From positions 68,928,001 to 68,992,000 of the forward strand of contig OX465598.1 in NCBI GenBank assembly GCA_950022295.1: DNA of 64,000 nucleotides, read 5' to 3'. Position numbers and translations under genes: made by a program. Each line of letters opens with the position of its first letter. The first letter of the stretch is position 1. This DNA comes from Bromus sterilis. Its lineage: Eukaryota; Streptophyta; Magnoliopsida; Poales; Poaceae. Under the pieces are notes generated by a model that was not told where the DNA came from, made no database searches, and saw nothing but the letters and a program-made list of their open reading frames with translations. Shown piece after piece: positions 45,218 through 56,191 of the stretch.

Positions 45218-47842
45218 CGCATGTGTATATATTACACTTGCCTGAACAAGGCATGCCCAAAAGATCCGTTTGCTCTGCCCCGTATTGATCAAGTGATTGA
45301 TTCTACGGCCGGCTGCGAGCTTTTGTCCTTTATGGATGCTACTGCTGGCTATCATCAGATCAAACTTGCTGTGGAAGATCAAATAAAAACCGCATTTATA
45401 ACCCCTTTCGGGGCTTATTGCTATATCACCATGCCATTTGGTCTGAAGAATGGAGGTGCCACTTATCAGCGCACGATTCGGAGATGCACACACTCTCAGC
45501 TCGGCAGAAATCTCCACGTTTACGTGGACGATTTAGTGGTGAAGTCGGCAAAGGGAGTCACGCTGTTAGATGACCTCAGGGAAACATTTGCAAATTTGAG
45601 AACTTATCAGATCAAGCTCAATCCGGAGAAGTGCGTCTTTGGAGTCCAGGCGGGCAAACTCTTGGGGTTTCTCGTTTCCGAGAGAGGAATTGAATGCAAT
45701 CCCGAGAAGATAGCCGCAATAGAGCGCATGGAACAGCCCAAGACCTTGAAGCAGGTACAAAAGTTCACCTGTTGCCTCGCATCACTCAGCCGATTCCTCA
45801 ATCGGCTAGGTGAGAAAGCAATCCCGTTGTACCAATTGATGAAGAAGACAGAGAAGTTCACCTGGACCCCACAAGCAAGTGAAGCATTCCGAGAGCTCAA
45901 GCGCATGCTCTCCACAGCACCGATTCTGGCTTCCCCGATTGAGAAGGAGCCAATGATGTTATACATTGCGGCAACTAATTGGGTGATCAGCGCAGTCATG
46001 GTGGTAGAGTGGCCCGAGAAGGACAAGGCACAACATATTCAGCGTCCAGTGTATTACATCAGCGAAGTGCTCTCGGCATCCAAGCAGAACTACCCTCACT
46101 ATCAAAAGATGTGCTATGGAGTGTACATGGCAGCCAAGAGATTGAAGCCATACTTTCAAGCTCATTTGATCACCGTCGTCAGCTCGGCTCCATTGGCCGA
46201 CATCATGGGAAGCAGAGATGCAACCGGAAGAGTGGCAAAATGGGCAATTGAAGTCGCTAGCCATGGCATCCAATATGAGCCAAGAACGGCAATCAAGTCA
46301 CAAGCATTAGCCGATTTCCTGGTGGATTGGGCTAAAACTCAGTATATGCCGCAGCTCCCAGGGTCAGATTTCTGGCGAATGCACTTTGATGGCTCCAAAA
46401 TGAAAAGCGGCCTAGGGGCTGGCGTGGTACTTACCTCACCAAGAGGAGATCAACTGCAATATGTGCTCCAGATCCATTTTGCAGCATCAAACAATGTCGC
46501 CGAGTACGAAGCCCTTGTGCATGGTATCAAGCTTGCCAAGGAAATCGGTATTCGGAATATTGAATGCTTTGGTGACTCCGACCTGGTTGTACAGCAGTGC
46601 ACAGGCACCTGGGATGCAAAGGATGCAAACATGGCAAGCTATCGCTTCTTGGTGCAGCAGATCAGTGGGTACTTTGAAGGTTGTGAGTTCCATCATGTGC
46701 CAAGAGCAAACAACGAGGCAGCAGATGCGTTGTCCAAGATCGGCTCAACAAGGCAGGCTATCCCACCAGGAGTGTCGTTGGAGCACATCAAGAAGCCATC
46801 CATCATACCATCCCCAGAGTCCGAGTCCATTTTTATCTCGGAGACCAATCTTGAAGCATTGAAGAAGGCAAAAGAAGCTCAACCGGCAAAACCTGCAACC
46901 GTGAAGAAGCAGTCCAGCGCCCAAGGTGTCTCGGCAACAGCACCAGGGGCTGCCGACTACAAGCCAGGGGCTCCCGATTGCGAGCCAGGGGCCGCCAAGG
47001 GATGTGCGAAGAGCAAAGCCAAAGGGAAGCAAGAAGACGCAATGCCAGGAGGCACAACCTCCGAAGAACCAATGATATCAGAAATTACCGATTGCAATGA
47101 TGAAGCTCCAGCTCCAGACGAGAAGTCGACATCAGGGACTGCTGAATGCGTGCCAGGCGCCGCAATCGGCAGTTCAGAGGCAGAGGTAGCAATGGCAGAT
47201 GTCCAAGAGGCCGAGATCCAGGAGGCCAGTGGCCAAGAAACTGAGATCCAAGAAGAAGTCCCACCCCAGCATGCAGTGGTAATGGTAGTTGTCAGCGCGC
47301 CATCATGGGCACAGCCGATTAGAGATTTCCTAGCAGACGGAGTCCTCCTAGAAGACGAAGCAGAGTCACGGCAAATCAGCCGCCGATCTTGGGCATACAC
47401 AATAATCAACAATGAGCTAGTGCGCAAGAGTGCAACCGGTGTCTTTCAGAGATGTGTAGAAGAGGACAGAGGCTTGGAGCTGCTCAGAGACATTCATCAA
47501 GGTGAATGCGGTCATCATGCATCTGCAAAGGCCATCGCCAGCAAAGCGTTCCGACACGGTTTCTACTGGCCGACTGCGCTTGCAGCGGCTGAGAATTTGG
47601 TGAAGTACTGCAAGGGTTGTCAACGGTTCAAGGCAAGAAGTCATCAGCCAGCATCGGCACTAAAGACAATCCCAATAGCGTGGCCGTTTGCAGTATGGGG
47701 TTTGGACATGGTCGGACCGTTCAAAAGAGCTCGCAGTGGCATGACACATCTTCTAGTGGAAGTGGACAAGTTTACCAAGTGGATTGAGGACATGGTCGGA
47801 CCGTTCAAAAGAGCTCGCAGTGAAATTCCTCAAGATAATTGA
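45218..47842 (+). pseudogene. G4 RT, two RNase H domains and truncated integrase
   Basis: A long open stretch (873 codons). RT: FMDATAGYHQIKL, MPFGLKNGGATYQR, catalytic YVDDLVVKS. First RNase H at about residues 230-340 (YYISEVLSASKQNYPHY). A second RNase H follows at about 385-510: FDGSKMKSGLGAGVVL, NNVAEYEALVHGIK, GDSDLVVQQ, HHVPRANNEAADALSKI, with the D-E-D-D pattern. This dual arrangement marks the Tat clade. A 150-residue linker rich in Glu/Ala/Pro comes next, then the integrase HHCC finger (H..H, CKGCQRFK) and the first catalytic D (WGLDMVGP). Integrase then stops at a 35-bp duplication and junction with other DNA. No 3' LTR. Confidence 0.9.
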
Positions 47843-48180
47843 AAATCTCCCATTCACCCCCCCCCCTCTGGTCGATATACTGCACTTTCACGGGCGAAGC
47901 GACGACTATTTTGCGGCGGTGCGGCGCCGGCGACGGCAAGGTGGTGGGGAGAGTGGTGGTCGATTTGGACGATTTTACCTAACAGAGTGGGCCACTCGGC
48001 GCATTTCGCTTCGTCCGGCGCCCCCCAACGCGTTGGGTTAGCTTGGATCGTCGGACTCAATGTCGGTCCAATCCGACGTTATTTGGACTCTTGGGGCGCG
48101 ACTGGGCGAATTTCCTCCATCCAGCGCTATTAGCGCCACCCTGTGGGTTCCTCTTGGGGGTGCGGCTGGAGATGCTCTAA
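47843..48180 (+). repeat. Possible small Harbinger-type element remnant
   Basis: The right edge GCGGCTGGAGATGCTC followed by TAA (48178-48180) matches the common grass PIF/Harbinger terminal repeat (GAGCATCTCCAGCCGC on the other strand) with a TAA target site. The left edge near 47841 (AAAATCTCCCATTCACCCCC) is at best a weak inverted match. GC-rich, with no gene. It marks the junction where G4 was lost. Confidence 0.35.
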
Positions 48181-48267
48181 GTAGCATGCGCGCGCTCAAC
48201 GATACTTTTGAGCAGATCTTGGAAAACTCTGCATTAATATTTTCATGGTTCACGAATTAACATGTGA

Positions 48268-48537
48268 TTGAGTTGGTTAGAAAGACGGTGATATCCTCAA
48301 TCCATCAAAGTTCAAATTCCAGATTTTCCATTGATGCTCGTATTTTTTTTATCTATTTTAGGCTTTTCGGCGATGTGCTTTCAGTGGGAGAAGACTTTCC
48401 CATCAAAGACGAAGTGGTGACTTCGTTAATTTCAATATGATGTGCCGGCTCAGTGCGTTCATAGAGCTAAGTGTATGCTCATATATGTGAGCGTCTGTGT
48501 TGCATTCTGTTCTAGAAAACGTCTTCACGGTTCATCT
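48268..48537 (+). mobile_element. tRNA-derived SINE-like element
   Basis: A-box-like TTGGTTAGAAAGAC and B-box-like AAGTTCAAATTCC about 35 bp apart, followed by a body with TTTCGGCGATGTGCTTTCAG and a 3' end CTGTTCTAGAAAA. The layout is that of plant tRNA-derived SINEs with pol III internal promoters. Target duplications are not clear. About 270 bp, diverged. Confidence 0.55.
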
Positions 48538-48639
48538 AAAATCGATTTTTTTGGTCTTTACATATCACACCTACATTCAAACAAACTCAACAATTATTGT
48601 GCCACATCAGTTCACGTGCATTTATCTCAGTATCTCAAT

Positions 48640-49402
48640 TCGTGAGTTGATGGGAGTGAAACTTCCATTTTTTTCGCGCCATCGCCGCGGCAATTCCGTC
48701 CAGCGCGATCCCGTTTCTTGCCTCACCACTGTGCGCAGTCACCGGCATAGAGCCAGAATAGGACGAAGCATCCCAATTGGCGAATACCCGTCCCCCCGTG
48801 GTTCCTACCGCCGCCCCCTGTTTCGTCGATCGGCACCGGGAAATGGAAGTGGCAGGGGTAGCCATGTCATCTAGGGAGCCTCCTACGGGCCCAAGGGCGG
48901 CAAGAAGAAATTGGCGCAAATCCCCGGACCATGCCGTCACTTCCTTCGTTCGCGGCCTCCACCGATTCAAGTCGCGCTCGCGACGTGTTCGTTGAAACGC
49001 CCACGAGGTACAAACTTTTCTTTTTGCTATGGGCGAACTCTTCCACCTCCTTGGACTACTTCTAGGACGCTCAAAGAAAAGACATTAGCCAAGCATTTGG
49101 CAACCAAGATTGAGAAGGCCGAGAACAAATACAAGTTCAAAGAGGAAAAATGGACAAGAAGATGTGCCTACGAGGAGCGAAAGATCGCTCTAAAGGATCA
49201 AAAGAGGAAGGCTGAGAAAACCGCCGAGGAGGGATGGTTCTTTATGATGAATTTAGATACCATGGATCCTATGCCAAAAAAATTGGAAGTTAAAAAGGAT
49301 GGAGATCATGTAGCGAAGGGGAATGAAGCTTCAAAATCGTATGGTTGGTGGTGGTTTTTCTATGAGGAATGTTGGTGGTGGTTTTGCATGAGGATGAGGT
49401 GA
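48640..49402 (+). pseudogene. Fragment resembling PIF/Harbinger-associated accessory protein
   Basis: From about 49055 the frame encodes a Lys/Glu-rich helix (RTLKEKTLAKHLATKIEKAE, EERKIALKDQKRKAEKTAEE, FFMMNLDTMDPM), like the C-terminal helical part of the Myb/NAM-associated proteins that accompany Harbinger transposases in grasses. The sequence before 49050 is in the same general region but without a convincing homologue. No start, Myb domain or transposase is seen. Assignment is tentative. Confidence 0.35.
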
Positions 49403-49610
49403 TGGGGTTGGAGAAGGAGGTGGTGCTCGCTTTGAAGGACGAGGAGGTGATGGTGGAGGTGGAGAAGGCTTTGGAGGAGGAGGTGTTGATGGTTGGAGAA
49501 GGCTTTGGAGAAGAAGAAGGAGGAAGAGGAGGTGGTGATGGTGGTGAAGAAGGATTTGAAGGAGGTGGTGATGGTGGTGTTCAAGCTTCACACATTGATG
49601 ATGTGGTTCA
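49340..49610 (+). repeat. Purine-rich GGTGATGGTGG low-complexity tract
   Basis: Imperfect repeats of GAGGTGGTGATGG / GGCTTTGGAGAAG. Both strands are open in several frames (Glu/Val/Gly-rich forward, His/Pro/Leu-rich reverse) as a consequence of the composition; I do not call a gene. Confidence 0.7.
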
Positions 49611-50100
49611 TACTTCAAGCTATGATGGTGCTCTTTGCAACAATGACCATGATGTTTAAGATCATGATTGATTTTGGATGCATAACCTTTTGCTATTTCT
49701 TAACTTTTTGGTTGTATTCATTGAATATGTAATTGTGTCATGTTCATTTTATATAAATTATGTGGAGTAATATGAATTTTAGATGATGCAAATGTTAAAT
49801 GCAAAAATATATGTAGTACAACGAGTGGTTCAGAAACAGATATTGCATCTCAGTCCGTAAAATTATTTTGCGGTACTAGATGCAATATCTGTTCCGCCGA
49901 AGCCCTTGCGACACCGAGAAAATGTGGACCGCTCGTAAACGTGATTTGCGGGTCGCGGAGATAACGAATCTGCTAGAGTTGCTCACGTAGCCCAAATTTT
50001 ACTATTTATTCTTGTAAACATTGAGGTGACGGATTAAAGCTTTCCGAAATTGTCTTAAAAAATACAGATTCACACGAAAATTACATAACCTAATCATGTA
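49611..50100. other. Non-coding stretch with a near-perfect hairpin
   Basis: AT-rich, no gene. A 16-bp perfect inverted repeat, AACAGATATTGCATCT (49835-49850) and its complement (49878-49893), encloses a second, imperfect stem (CCGTAAAAT / ATTTTGCGG). This may be the subterminal part of a DNA transposon whose accessory gene fragment lies just upstream. Confidence 0.55.
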
Positions 50101-50430
50101 CTACTAGATAATGTAAATGAAACATTGCTAAACCTTATCTAATAGTAGATGAGAATTAGTAAAAAGGTTGTATTTGTAATCGACAATGAATCAGCGGTCG
50201 TATACCGCCAACACATTTCATAAGCTCTCCAATAAATACTACTCCTACTGGTCTTTGTACGACTGTACGTATACCAATTGTATCCGTATCTAGGCCGTAT
50301 GTACTGATATAGTATGACGAACAAGTTGTGCATATTCGTGCCCCGTCTTCTTCCTCCATCCATCTCATCCATTTCCCTCCAGATTATTCACAATTATCCA
50401 TGCCTTCTTCTTCCCGTCTCTTTTCTCTTC
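50101..50430 (-). other. Probable 3' untranslated region of the beta-galactosidase gene
   Basis: Lies directly after the stop codon on the minus strand, pyrimidine/purine-biased near the stop, without repeats recognised elsewhere in the window. The exact poly(A) site is not determined. Confidence 0.45.
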
Positions 50431-53400
50431 TCACGTCGTCCTCGTCATCAGCTTGACGCCCGACAGGTCGCCGCCGAACTCCTCAAGCACGACGAGCAGG
50501 TTGCCGCTGGGCTTGAGCCACGACCGCGGCACGTGGTACCAGCGCTGAGAGATGTCGCCGCAGTTGGTCTGGCACTTGGTCTCGCTGTAGGTGCCGGCGT
50601 AGCTGCAGCCGCCGCAGCTGCCGGAGGCCTTGTACGACCAGTATCGGCCGGCGTTGTTCCCGTTCACCCATATCTGGCCCTTCTCCATGCTCCCCATGTC
50701 CAGTGCCACCGGAGCGCTCCCCGCCGGCGCCGCGAAGTAGGCCTACACATCAGCACCCAAGAAACAGGTTCAGAACTTAATACATAAAGTTCAGTGAAAT
50801 GGCGATGCCGATGGCGGTGATTCGGCGCCGACCTTGTGCCATGTGAGCGGCTGCGCGCCGGTGGCGCTGCCCCACTCGACGGAGGAGCTGCCGGCGACGG
50901 AGTTGACGCCGAGCGACTCGCCTTTGAGGCCGATCTGGTACGTCCATTTCTGGTTGCTGAGGTCCTTCTTCCCTTGGTTGAGCCCCGACAGCGTCACCGG
51001 GCCGAGCACGCCGACGTTCCATGCCTCGTAATGGGTCCCTTGGTTCTGCCACAAATTCACCATGTCAGTCAGCAATGGCTCCAGTGCAAGTGACATTAGC
51101 ATCCTGAATGTGAGGTGAAAACTTACAGGGAGGCCCATTGCGGAGCTGAGGATGGAGATCTTGTTGCTGCCCTGCCACATCTTCACCGGCTTGCTGTACG
51201 TCAGCTTCGGGCTGTTGTAACCGCCATAGGCAACCCCTGGGACACGGTCACACACACAGTTCATCAGTAAGTGTAACATTCAGACAGCCTCGCGACAACA
51301 GTGTGCAGTTCAGACAAAAAGATTCAGAGTTTCAGCCAAGGCCATACCGTAGGATTGTCCGTTGACGAACACCTGCAGCGAATGGCCGGCGGAGTTGATG
51401 GTCAGCTGCGGCCACTGCCCGGACTTCAAGAACTGCTCGCTGGAGTCGATGTTGACGCTGCATCGGCGGACATCGATCAGGTTATATGTTAAGAGATGAA
51501 CAGAGCTCAATGAAGGGTTTTCATGGAGACAGAGATGGTCAGTCACTCACTAGGTGGTGTACCACAGGTAGTCGGACTTATCCCAGGTCATGCTGAGCTG
51601 CTCCACCAGGCCGTCCTTGGTGAAGGCGCTCGAGTCCAGCGAGTTGGTGTCCTCGCTGTACGACTGCCACGAAAAGCCCCCCGCCGGGTTCATCTTCGCC
51701 GGCGCCGACGGCTCCTTCACCTGCACCACCGCAATCTTCCTTCGTCAGGACGCGCTGTCGTTCAGTTGGCCTGTGTCATTTGTTTCTTTCTTTCAGGAAG
51801 CCGTATCGTACCGTGGCGGTGTTGAAGACGGCGGTCTTGCAGTCCGGCAGGATGCTGATGGACCAGGCCGGGAGGTCGTACCGCCGGCCGTTGTACACGA
51901 CCCTCGCGGCGGAGCTCGTGTGGTAGTTCGACAGGAACGCGGCGCAGGCTCCGGTGCTCGACTTGAACACGTACGCCTGCAGAAAGCAACAGGAGTTCCA
52001 TCAGATAACGAGCAGTTTTTTCTTGGATCTCTTGTCGCTTGAATCTGTCAAGAGCAAACCTTTTCGTAGTTGCCGATGCGCTGGACGGTGGGATCGCCGG
52101 AGACGAGCGCCGGCTCCGCCTGCTTGATGGCCTTGTGCAGGTCCCTCAGGTGTCCCCATTTCGGCTGCCGGATCAGACCTGCCCACCATGCCAACAACGG
52201 TTTCAGTCTTTCGGACGATCAGAACACAATGTCTCATTGAGCTGAAACCACTGAATCTTGCAGAAATGGCGCAATTCTAGTGTACCGTATTCGTCGATCG
52301 GCGCGTCGTAGTCGTAGCTCGTCGCGATGAAGGGGCCACCGGCGGTCCGGTCGAAGTTTGTGCCTCCATGGTACTGAAGAGAGGGAGCACATGTTAAGTG
52401 CCAGTACGCATTGAAAACCCAGGCTAGCATTTTAAACATGGTAGCTCAGAGGCCTCGGTGGCTCACCATGTAGTAGTTGACGAAGGAGCCGCCCTTCTGA
52501 ATGAACCTCGCCACGGCGAACGCCATGTCCTCCACCGGCCGGTGCGGCACCGCGCCACCGAACGCCGTAAACCTGTAATAAATCGAAATGCTGTCAACAA
52601 TGGCGTGACATGCTTGCAGACTGCAATTCCGGTGCTGTTTGTGGAGAGATTTACTTACCACCCAGTCCAGGCCTCGGTCCACATGGTGGGCTTGCTGTTG
52701 GAGTTGGGGGTGAAGTAGTCGCAGTAGAAGCCATTGCAGGTGTTTATCTGCAGCCGTATCACGAGTTCATCCTTCCATCATCCATCATATAAAATTTACC
52801 CCAGGGGACACAAACAGACAATTTCATCGATTTTCAAAAGCAGAAGAAATGCACAAATCAGCATAGAGTAGGAATATATTTTGTGGTGCCAGTGCCAGGC
52901 TGCAAAGTTGGCAGCTTGATTCGGTGATGTGATGTCCTAACGACGGAAGCATGTGCAGGAAAGCGAGGCGGTTAAATCAGCTGTGCCCACCATGGATGTG
53001 GCGTTGGCTTACCACCGGGTCGGGGGCGTCGTCCTGCTTGCACATGACCCAGGGCACGCCGGCGCCGGTGGCGACGGCCATCTTGGCGGCCCAGTTGGCG
53101 TAGGGCTTGGCGCCGGCGCCCATGGCCGACTCCATGGGCCCGTACTCGTTCTCCACCTGGGCGAGGATGATGGGCCCGCCCTGCCACTCGAACAGCCCCT
53201 CCGCCTTCATCATCGACACGATCTTCTCCACGAACGTCTCCATCGCCGCCTGCAACCTCGAATCCATCAATTTCTCCATGACTTTCCCAAGAAAGAAACT
53301 CAGTTGAATGTCAGTGAACAAGTCAGTAGTACCTTGAATGGACCGTTGTCGGTCCGGAAGCTGATGCCGGGCACGTACTTGAGCCAGACAGGGAATCCAC

Positions 53401-53853
53401 TGCAACAAAATCCAAGGTTGAGGACAACAATGGCGGGCGGCCGAGGAGAAGAAGATTGCGTTGGGTGAGTTGGTTAGCGTACCCGAAGTTCCACTCGGCG
53501 CAGACGTAGGGGCCGATGCGGAGGTGGACGTAGAGGCCGGCCTGATGGGCGAGCTTGAGGAAGCGGACGAGGTCGTAGCGGTCGGCGAAGTGGTACTGCC
53601 CACGCGCCGGCTCGTGGCCGTTCCAGAAGACGTAGGTCTGGATGACGTCGAGGCCGCCGTCCTTGGCCTTCTGGATGAGGTCCGGCCACATCTCCGGGGT
53701 GCTGCGCGGGTAGTGGATGGACCCGGACATGAGGATGCGGCGCTGCCCGTTGATCACCACCGCCCTGTGGTCGTAGGACACCGCCGCATTGGCCACCGCG
53801 ACGAGCAGGGCCAGAAATAGGAGGAGGGCGCCGCCGCCGCCGGAGGAGGACAT
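50431..53853 (-). CDS. BGAL: Plant beta-galactosidase (GH35), 13 exons, about 718 aa
   Basis: Exons: 53853-53483, 53399-53333, 53249-53013, 52747-52659, 52572-52467, 52373-52286, 52178-52060, 51976-51812, 51720-51551, 51457-51348, 51236-51127, 51045-50833, 50742-50431. All introns are GT-AG and the phase is continuous; total 2157 bp with stop. Secreted cell-wall type: hydrophobic signal peptide (ALLLFLALLVAVANA), then the GH35 barrel. The family motif GGPIILAQVENEYG gives the acid/base Glu at about 181; TEAWTGW gives the nucleophile Glu at about 250. C-terminal jelly-roll parts include GQIWVNGNNAGRYW and RWYHVPRSWL. There is no SUEL lectin domain after VLEEFGGDLSG, so it belongs with the ~720-residue plant BGALs, which remove terminal beta-galactose from wall polysaccharides or glycoproteins. 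The start is the only ATG before the signal peptide in frame. The paralogue number is not assignable. Confidence 0.95.
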
Positions 53854-53980
53854 GGCCGGTGGCGCTCAGCGCTCTCTGTTGTCTCCGCCTCGGCTGCTCG
53901 TCGGTCGGACAGTGTGAACCAACTGGTTGGTGGGCTCGCAATGGAGGAGTGGGAGAGGAGAGGAGGCGTGGATGGCGCTG

Positions 53981-53990
53981 GGCTTATATG
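53981..53990 (-). promoter_or_regulatory. Putative TATA box of beta-galactosidase gene
   Basis: CATATAAGCC on the minus strand about 130 bp before the start codon, with a GC-rich leader between; a plausible core promoter distance. Confidence 0.6.
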
Positions 53991-54514
53991 TGATGTGATG
54001 TGCCGAGATGACGGACGGACGGACGGCGCCGGTGGCCGAGTGGGAATCTTTTTCTTGCTTGTTTAACCGCCCTCCTTCGATCTTTCTTTGCCCCTCCCGT
54101 TTGGGTTACTGGGATGGAGGAGGAGAAATGGTGAAACTGTGAAGCGGAAAGCAGAGGAAGCGTGTGCCGTCACACTGGGACTGGACTCTGGAGTGGCCAG
54201 CCAGAGAAAGCAGAGGAAGGAAGAAACTCTGGGAGGGAGACGGGAAAGAGAATTTCTGAGGTTTTTAACTGAAAAGGAGTAAATTTGTATTGCGTGACAC
54301 ATGGCATGCTAATTACATGCCCCTGCCCAGATTTGGAGGCTGTTCATGAGCGGTTTGTGAATTCAATTGGCGGTTGAAGAGCGGTTGTAGTACTAAATAA
54401 CTGTACCGGATGGCATTGAAGAAGATTGGGGTTCAGCAAAATCTACAAGCAACAGGGCGGCCTGACATTTGTGTGCTTCCTTTCTTCTTTTGAGATGCCC
54501 GCCTCTTATTTACG
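53991..54514. other. Upstream region of beta-galactosidase gene
   Basis: No gene and no recognised repeat. Includes a GAC-GGAC short run at about 54010-54026 and a purine-rich stretch (54110-54260). It presumably contains upstream promoter elements, none of which I can identify with confidence. Confidence 0.4.
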
Positions 54515-54659
54515 GAATGCCCTGTTTTGTTAAAAAAAATATGAGACCATCCAGGACTAGCCCTTGGAGGTATATTTTTATAGAAGAATTCTCTAAGCAC
54601 CCCGCTCAACTCAGAGCTCGAACTCGGGTGGGCTAGCTGGCGAATGCCCTGTTTTGTTA
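54515..54659 (-). mobile_element. 109-bp SINE-like insertion with 18-bp target duplications
   Basis: The insert 54533-54641 is flanked by identical GAATGCCCTGTTTTGTTA at 54515-54532 and 54642-54659. On the minus strand it starts GCCAGCTAGCCCACC, has a B-box-like CGAGTTCGAGCTCTGAG, and ends in TGGTCTCATATTTTTTTT. Long perfect duplications, small size and a homopolymer 3' tail are the signature of retroposition by LINE machinery. It is probably a 5'-truncated tRNA-derived SINE (Au-like), as the A box is missing. Confidence 0.8.
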
Positions 54660-54885
54660 CTAATAAAATTAGGAACATGTGGGCGCTCTGCCATTTTTTA
54701 ATAGCCAGAAAGGAAAGATCTAGTTAAGTTTAAAGACTGAGACCGATGAGTGCGACCCCAAACCATCTCCATGCTCATGGGAAATTTTGCTAAATTATGC
54801 CTTGCATTTTTTGCAAAGCAAAAGTTAGCGTAATGTGATTCTCTTTTGGTTGTTATTGTTAAAATATGTTGGATTGTATGTTTTC
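54660..54885. repeat. Direct repeat copy 1 flanking LINE fragment
   Basis: About 220 bp similar (roughly 75-80% by eye) to 55820-56045; shared words include GCTAAATTATGCCTTG and GCGTAATGTGATTCT. No gene. Too long for a LINE target duplication, so more likely an older tandem duplication or two ends of one element. Confidence 0.75.
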
Positions 54886-55819
54886 TTTTCCAATCGGGCT
54901 GAAACCCCTTTTCATTACTCACATAACGAAAATACACTGTTCTGGTGAGCGCGGGGCGGGGGATACAACAAAGTTCGGGCTACATTGAGAAACCCATCAC
55001 GAGAGCTCGGAGTTTCGAAACCCTCGCTATGTGGCGAAAATCCACTAGCCCATTTTTAACACGAACATCCATGTCCAAAAGCCACACCACGACAGGGAAC
55101 AAAAGCCAGAAACCTCACGCAAGAGGGAGAGGAACCATAGTCTATCAATAACGCTCGAAGTGGACAACCGAAGAAGCAAAAGCGCAGAAACAGGGTGAAA
55201 CCAAATCACTTCAAATGTTTTGGGAGCTTAATGGAGAGCCGGCGTGCGCTTTGTTGCACATTATTAGCAAGTTGGATGTGTTGTCCATGAGCATAACCGC
55301 ACCTTTCTTCAGTAGCTCCCGATCACTATCTTTGAGCAAACCTACCCAAGAATCGAGGAATACAATAACCATATAAACTACTTCCAATGGAGATCTTAGA
55401 GGTTTAAATTCAAACGCTGCACGGTTTCTACAGTTCCAGATAGACCAGCAGATAGCTGCCAACCCAGTAGTATAGAATCTCTCTCCATCAGGGAGATATG
55501 CATAACACCAAGAGAACAATTGCTAAATATTGGTCGGGCATAGGCCAGTCCCAAAAACAGCACCAATCGTGCGCCAGACTACCATGGTCACTACCATGCC
55601 CACAAGGAAGTCGAAGAACAAATGAGTCAAATTTTCTCTAGAGGAACAAAAGGAACAAACAAGTTTGCCTTTCCAATTCCTTCTATTCATCACATCACAG
55701 GTAAGAACCGTGTCCTGAAAGAGTTGCCACAAGAAGATCTTAATCTTGAGAGGTATATGGGCTTTCAGAATCCACTCAAAATTACATCCAACAATGGATC
55801 GTTCGAGAAACTCGTAAAC
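54886..55819 (-). pseudogene. LINE ORF2 C-terminal fragment (RT zinc-binding domain)
   Basis: On the minus strand from about 55780: IPLKIKIFLWQLFQDTVLT, then the zinc-binding CSFCSSRENLTHLFFDF, VVWRTIGAVFGTGLCP, a TAG in place of Trp near 55523, and on to ICWSIWNCRNRAAFEFK. This is the zf-RVT region that follows reverse transcriptase in plant L1-type LINEs. RT and endonuclease are missing, as expected for a 5'-truncated copy. The tail (54886-55210) is non-coding 3' sequence without a clean poly(A). Confidence 0.85.
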
Positions 55820-56045
55820 AGAATGAGTAATAAACTTCTTGTGGGCGTTCTGCCATTTTAATTGTAAGAAAGGAAAATTCTAGTTTAAATATTGAGAGAA
55901 GAAGAAAAGGCCAAAAGCCCTAGCAGTTTTAGCCGATGAGTGCGATCCCAACCGTTTTGCTAAATTATGCCTTGTATTTTTTAGCAAAAGTTGGCGTAAT
56001 GTGATTCTTTTTTGGTTGTTATTGCTAAAATATGTTTGATTCTAT
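55820..56045. repeat. Direct repeat copy 2 flanking LINE fragment
   Basis: Second copy of 54660-54885, with an extra 25-30 bp purine-rich segment at about 55890-55920. Confidence 0.75.
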
Positions 56046-56191
56046 GTATATCATGCTAGATAACTGTTAGAACTAGATGATACACACGTGTCGTTGTGAT
56101 AACTTTGTTAAAAAGAATGCCTACTACTATGCTGGCAAGCTCCTAGACCTATTCAACACCCGTTGACGCACTGCTCATTCTCTTGTAAATA
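56046..56191. other. Unassigned intergenic DNA
   Basis: Short AT-rich stretch; nothing recognised. Confidence 0.4.

Noticed and set aside
49331..49618. His/Pro-rich protein on the minus strand and Glu/Val-rich protein on the plus strand
   Set aside because: Both come from a purine-rich simple-sequence tract; no start context, homologue or intron structure.
50471..53941. Plus-strand and alternate-frame ORFs across the beta-galactosidase gene
   Set aside because: They cross exon-intron borders and are shadows of the GC-rich exons; the minus-strand exons give a continuous family match.
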